Positions 59,891 to 64,000 of a stretch of DNA of 64,000 nucleotides are shown piece by piece. Origin of the DNA: Cryptomeria japonica (lineage: Eukaryota > Streptophyta > Pinopsida > Cupressales > Cupressaceae); the NCBI RefSeq assembly GCF_030272615.1, contig NC_081411.1, forward strand, positions 209,760,744 to 209,824,743, given 5' to 3'. Under the pieces are notes generated by a model. It made no database searches and had not been told where the DNA came from. It saw nothing but the letters and a program-made list of their open reading frames with translations. Position 1 is the first letter of the stretch; each line of letters starts with the position of its first letter. The position numbers and the translations under genes are program-made.

Positions 59891-61255
59891 GTTTATGAAT
59901 CTAAAATAACACCTATTCATACAAATTCTATTTTTTTAAAACAGAAAAAATCGCTAATAAGATTTTTAATATAGGAATATTCTATATTTTAGAATCATTA
60001 CCTCTAGCTACATGAATTTTCTCACAACATTATATAGGTTACAATTGCATGAAAAGATAGCCTTGTCCATCATTAAGATATCATTTCTATTATCTATAAT
60101 AATTATGGTCATTAACCTACTGTAAAGTGTGTTAAATAAAATAATATAGAGCTAAAATAGAAATATCAATATTGTTAACCAATATCAATATTGCAAACTA
60201 ACCTACACAATGTAGGCGATTCCTTATTACTAACATAGATATAAACAATTTTTTAAATAAGTTGAAATGAAAGAACATGATTACAACTATTCAAAGAATA
60301 CTTGAAATTATCTTTACACATAGAATCATTTTGTTTGGTTATTACATTAATTATTTAATTAAGTACATACTACCATACTACTGATGGTGTAGTTAAAAGT
60401 TGCAGAAACGTTACCGCAGGACTCCTACAATGCAAGAAAGTCCCAAAAATTAAAGTTTTATTTGGATGACGCATTTAGAGAAGAAGATTTATGTTTGGAT
60501 TTTCCTCTTCTCTATGAGAATATGCGATTTCTGAAACATAGGTGACATTCACAGAATGCAAAGACAACAGCAAGATCCTCGTATTGTTGAGCGATGGCCT
60601 CTAGAACATTTTATTTTGGCTTTGTCGTATTCCATTAAATGTTCCTTCCTACATTTTCATAGAATATAATGGAGGGATTAAGATATACATTTAGTGTAAT
60701 AGTATATTCATTTCACAAACATCTTTCAATATTTTCTATTCATTTTAGTGTTTAGTATTTATAGACTATACATGCATCTATTATTTATGGATTATGACAA
60801 TTTCAATATTTATGTTCCTCTACATATATTTTTAAGAGATAAATATTTGTGATCTGAAACATTCATGAGTAGATATTTTTTACATTTTAACTTATGCAAT
60901 ATCAATAATTATATACAACATTATAAATCTTCATTCATTTATTTCACTTAATATTTAAGTGGAGAGACTCATATTTGTAAAATAAGGATTGGAATTTCAG
61001 CTATATATATAATTGAAGTTTAGAATGCTTACTTCTTGAATGATATTCATTTTTAATTAAGTTTCATTATTTTCTTTTTTCTGTGAAATATTTCTTTTAT
61101 GTTATAAATTGGCGAGGAAATGGGGCTTTGGAAACATCTTTATGTTTTGGAATTTATACATAGAATAAGCTTAAAGATATCCTTATCGAGGTGCATTTTT
61201 TATAATGAGAATATCACATTAAAGTGAAATAGGCATCCAAAGGATATCTCCCATC
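59891..61255. other. AT-rich intergenic DNA
   Basis: No gene, RNA or element boundary seen. A small inverted or direct repeat 'accaatatcaatatt' occurs near 60175-60195. Confidence 0.5.
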
Positions 61256-61271
61256 TTATTCTATATATGTT
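61256..61271. repeat. target-site duplication of LINE C, left
   Basis: TTATTCTATATATGTT, exact match to 63884-63899. Confidence 0.9.
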
Positions 61272-61439
61272 TTTGATTACGATGCACGAGTTTTATAGGG
61301 ACCCAAACCTCAAATCCAACGAAAAGAAAGCCCATAGCAAACCAGAGTCTAAACAACTGCCAAATAGCTAGAGAAAGAGGGGATACACCCCACAACACCT
61401 AACAAAAAGAAACAAAACCAGAGCAAAAAAGAATATGTG

Positions 61440-62440
61440 AGAAAACAAAAAAGCTAGCTACGAGCTTTCATGAGCTCAGTATTATTCTGAATCATTTTTT
61501 CTTCTATTCCTTGTAGAGGGACATGTAGAAGTCTACATTTCCTATGTATTAATCTCCAGTTTCTTCTTGTTCCATTTGACAGCTGAAGATGGATCAGAAC
61601 TGGCAGGATGGGATTTCTGTATGGAATTTTTTTACTTACCCTTATAAGGCCTTCCACACTACTGTACATTGCCTCTTTTCTAATCTCCACCAGTCCCTTG
61701 AGGTTACCCTGTAATTCCTCTATGTTTTTTCTAGATGGGCAATCCTTGACTCATGCTTGGTTTTCATAAACCTGATATCCTCCATTATTTTCCAAGTCAT
61801 TTTTAGGAGCTTGTCAGTTTTGTCTGGTGCTTGATTCTCAGTAAAAGTGTCGATGATATCCTTAATACCCTGTTTAAGGAGGTCAATTGCACTAATCACC
61901 TAGCAAAAAAATTTGTCCTGGTTGGAGGTTGAATTCACCAAGAGCATATCAATATCCATCTCATCCTTTTTAAACTCCTCCGGGTCCACATTAAGGACGA
62001 TATCTAGTTTGATTTCGTCATCACCTTTACTTTGTATCTCCACCCTTTTCCCAATTTTCTACTTTATCAAACTTTGAGGGCCCAAGTTTTGGGGTTGAGG
62101 AATGGGGGTTTTCAACTTTTTCCCTACCCATCTAGGCGGATTTTTTCTTTTCCTTCTACTAGAAGTGTTGGGAGTGGGATTCTTATGGGGACCTTCATCC
62201 TTCGAGGGCCGATATTTTGAATCATCCAACACATGGATGCCATTTCAATCCAAGACCATTTTGCCATCCTCCTTTTCATCAAATTCAGTATCTGAAACCA
62301 CATGCACATCTTGGCTAGCTAAGGGTTTAGGGTTTCTCAAACCAGGGGAGGGTTTAACCTCATGTGCTTTAGCATACTCCATAATGAGAAGAATTAACCC
62401 CTCATGCAATGCTCAATTATCATTGTTTTTGACATGATTT
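61440..62440 (-). pseudogene. ORF3 C-terminal part of LINE copy C
   Basis: Minus-strand frames with a few stops: ALHEGLILLIMEYAKAHEVK near 62410, a basic/proline stretch (SSRRKRKNPPRWVGKK near 62150), an Asp/Glu block with DEMDIDMLLVN near 61950, then a helical stretch (MEDIRFMKTKHESRIAHLEK near 61760) and a Lys/Arg-rich end at 61690-61454. The same order as copy A. Confidence 0.6.
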
Positions 62441-62571
62441 TGAATGTTATGCTCAAGAGAAGACACTAGATATAAAAGGAGTGAAATTTTTTTATCATGC
62501 CTAAAGTGATTTAAGATAGTGAAGTGATAAGAAAAAATGCTAGCATAGAGGCTATATATAGTTATGTACCT

Positions 62572-63221
62572 CATTATAAATTATGCCATGTTTACCCAAA
62601 CCTTGAATAGATCCTTTCTATTTTAGCCCCCATCCAACATTTTTTTTACTCTACTTCTCTTAATTTGTTTATCATAGAAAATAGACAGGGTAACCTCTGA
62701 GTTTTTTCTTTCTCTGTAGAACTTTTTCCTTCCATACTCAATCTTGTAATCTCAGCTATGAAAGGCTTGTTAGTCATAAATTCGTCACCATACAAACTCA
62801 ACACACCTTTATGCCAACTTTTCATAAAAAAATTCATTATCTTGTGGTCCTGGCCATAAAATTTTCTAGTATATGGCTCTAGACCGCCATCCACCACATT
62901 ATAAATTATGTCATATTTGCCCAAAGCTTCAAGAGATCCTTTCTATTGTAGCCCCCATCCAAGATTTTTTTGTCTCTACTTCTCTTACTCTATTTGTCAT
63001 AGAAAATAGACAGGACAACCTCTGAGTTTATTATTTCTCCATAGAAGTTTTTTTCTTCCATACTCAATCCCATAATCTCAGCAATGAAAGGCTTGTTAAT
63101 CATAAATTTGTCACCATACACACTAAGAACACCTTTGTGCTTGCCTTTCATAAAAAAAATTAATATCTTGTAGTCTAGGCCATAAAAGTTTCTAGCAGAC
63201 AGGTCCAGACCGCCATCCACA
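62572..63221. repeat. tandem duplication inside ORF3, 325-bp period
   Basis: 62572-62896 and 62897-63221 are diverged copies. Both encode the KVVDGGL / YGDxFM / FIAEI block on the minus strand. The period is not a multiple of three, so the duplication shifts the frame. Confidence 0.85.
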
Positions 63222-63331
63222 ACTTTCATCCATAGCTCCTTATTTTTCTCCCATAGCTCACATGATGATGGTTCCATTATGCTCTTCTCTCCCCCCATAT
63301 AACTATTACCTCTCCAATTTTTTATATTCAC
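62646..63331 (-). pseudogene. ORF3 N-terminal block of LINE copy C, duplicated
   Basis: 63331-62990: MEPSSCELWEKNKELWMKV, VDGGLDLSARNFYGLDYKIL, HKGVLSVYGDKFMINKPFI, AEIMGLSMEEKNFYGE. 62924-62646 repeats the second half with changes (VVDGGLEPYTRKFYGQDHKI, AEITRLSMEGKSSTEKEK). It matches copy A and copy B ORF3. No named family recognised; predicted soluble, no membrane or signal segments. Its upstream ATG lies about 230 bases after the RNase H frame ends. Confidence 0.7.
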
Positions 63332-63559
63332 ACTAAAACCAAGCTCAAACTAGTAGATAAAAAGATAAACCAATAAGAACAATCTGGAAGGTCGACTCCA
63401 CTTATTTCTAGGAATGCCTTTACTCATGTGAATTGATGACATAATTAATAGTCTGCTATTTATAGATTATCGATGTCCTTACGAGATAGCTCACACAAAT
63501 AAAAAGGGAAGGAATTTCCCTCCCCCCACCATTTGATATCATCACTAATGATGCCAAGA

Positions 63560-63883
63560 TTTGCCACATGATTTGCAGGCATATTGCCTTTCCTAAAAAT
63601 GTGGGAAATTTGAATTTCTTCCAACTTGGGAATCATATCAAATCACTCCTGTATCCAGTTTATAATTGTCCAACTACGAGATGTCTTTTTAATCAAGCAA
63701 TTAATGATGTTTAGAGAGTCACTTTCTAACCAAACCTTTTTGTACCCTCCACGTATAGCCTTTTGAATCCCAATGTAGGTTGTACTTGCCTCAACAAAGT
63801 GGTTTGTATGAGTACCTAGTGGGAGTGCCACTGTCGAGGTAAGCCTACCATAGTAATCACGAGCAACTCCTCCACAACCTAGA
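63560..63883 (-). pseudogene. LINE RNase H-like domain, copy C
   Basis: Minus-strand: GCGGVARDYYGRLTSTVALP, THTNHFVEASTTYIGIQKAI (Glu), KKVWLESDSLNIINCLIKK (Asp), then after a stop ISHIFRKGNMPANHLANLG (Asn where the last catalytic Asp is usual). 5'-truncated by the insertion process just after the first catalytic strand. Confidence 0.8.
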
Positions 63884-63899
63884 TTATTCTATATATGTT
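63884..63899. repeat. target-site duplication of LINE C, right
   Basis: TTATTCTATATATGTT. Confidence 0.9.
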
Positions 63900-64000
63900 A
63901 TTAAATAAATATAAACCAGTTTTATAAATTAAAAAAAAAAAATTAGTTTGATAGTTAATTGGGATGTTACATTTGCATGAATTATCTGTATTTGTAACAT

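Larger units (their letters stand above)
61272..63883 (-). mobile_element. LINE copy C, 5'-truncated, RNase H plus ORF3
   Basis: Bounded by exact 16-bp target duplications. On the minus strand it starts inside RNase H (GCGGVARDYYGRL), continues through ORF3 (63331 to about 61450) and a 3' untranslated part, and ends GGTTTGGGTCCCTAT, then AAAACTCG and a short A-tail. The copy is complete from its truncation point to its 3' end, so the RNase H-ORF3-3' end order is that of one transcript, not a chance junction. Confidence 0.87.

Overview
The window reads as a gene-poor, AT-rich plant chromosome, most likely from a gymnosperm or another plant with a large genome. One single-exon gene looks intact: an F-box/kelch-repeat (KFB) gene. 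Almost everything else is transposable-element sequence in several states of decay, much of it nested. Species and named repeat families cannot be fixed from the sequence alone.

Layout. 1-2135: 5' end of a Copia element on the minus strand (intact gag, primer-binding site, 5' LTR), joined to a second Copia-type LTR (2136-3158). 3159-9769: AT-rich unassigned DNA with several two-copy tandem duplications. 9770-10774: the KFB gene (minus). 12593-15074: LINE copy A (minus). 15075-~37150: a decayed minus-strand LTR element, called H, with gag and acidic reading-frame remnants. H is split twice, by element T (18512-26364, plus strand, gag-only type, both LTRs) and by Copia-2 (27187-34541, minus, both LTRs). 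At both sites H's reading frame rejoins when the insert and one target duplication are removed. 37936-45960: a diverged duplicate of the KFB locus with a KFB pseudogene and a 3.9-kb tandem duplication, carrying a short non-LTR element D (41350-43261) with 12-bp target duplications. 46334-50193: a 3.86-kb solo LTR with exact 5-bp target duplications, which contains a regular GC-rich array of palindromes. 50982-59879: LINE copy B (plus), 5'-truncated, with an A-tail and target duplications, split by Copia-3 (51445-58448, minus). 61272-63883: LINE copy C (minus), 5'-truncated, with 16-bp target duplications.

Main point. LINE copies A, B and C share an unusual order: an RNase H-like segment, then a separate downstream reading frame (ORF3 here). 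ORF3 has a conserved block with Cys/Trp, K-x-G-x-L and I-x-E-x-T-G-L-x-x-x-x-K-F-Y signatures. In A and C this is followed by an acidic/basic stretch with an A-x-H-E-G signature and a helical stretch; a LINE-like 3' end closes each copy. I know of no described plant LINE with this third frame, and it is the best candidate here for something undescribed. A second candidate is a 30-nt hairpin (8-bp stem, 14-nt loop) found four times in element T: once in each LTR downstream of the TATA box and twice in the leader, with partly compensating stem changes.

Genes working together. There is no operon-like or pathway unit. The relationships are insertion nesting and duplication, which give a relative order of events: D inserted before the 3.9-kb tandem duplication; H arrived before T and Copia-2; LINE B arrived before Copia-3.
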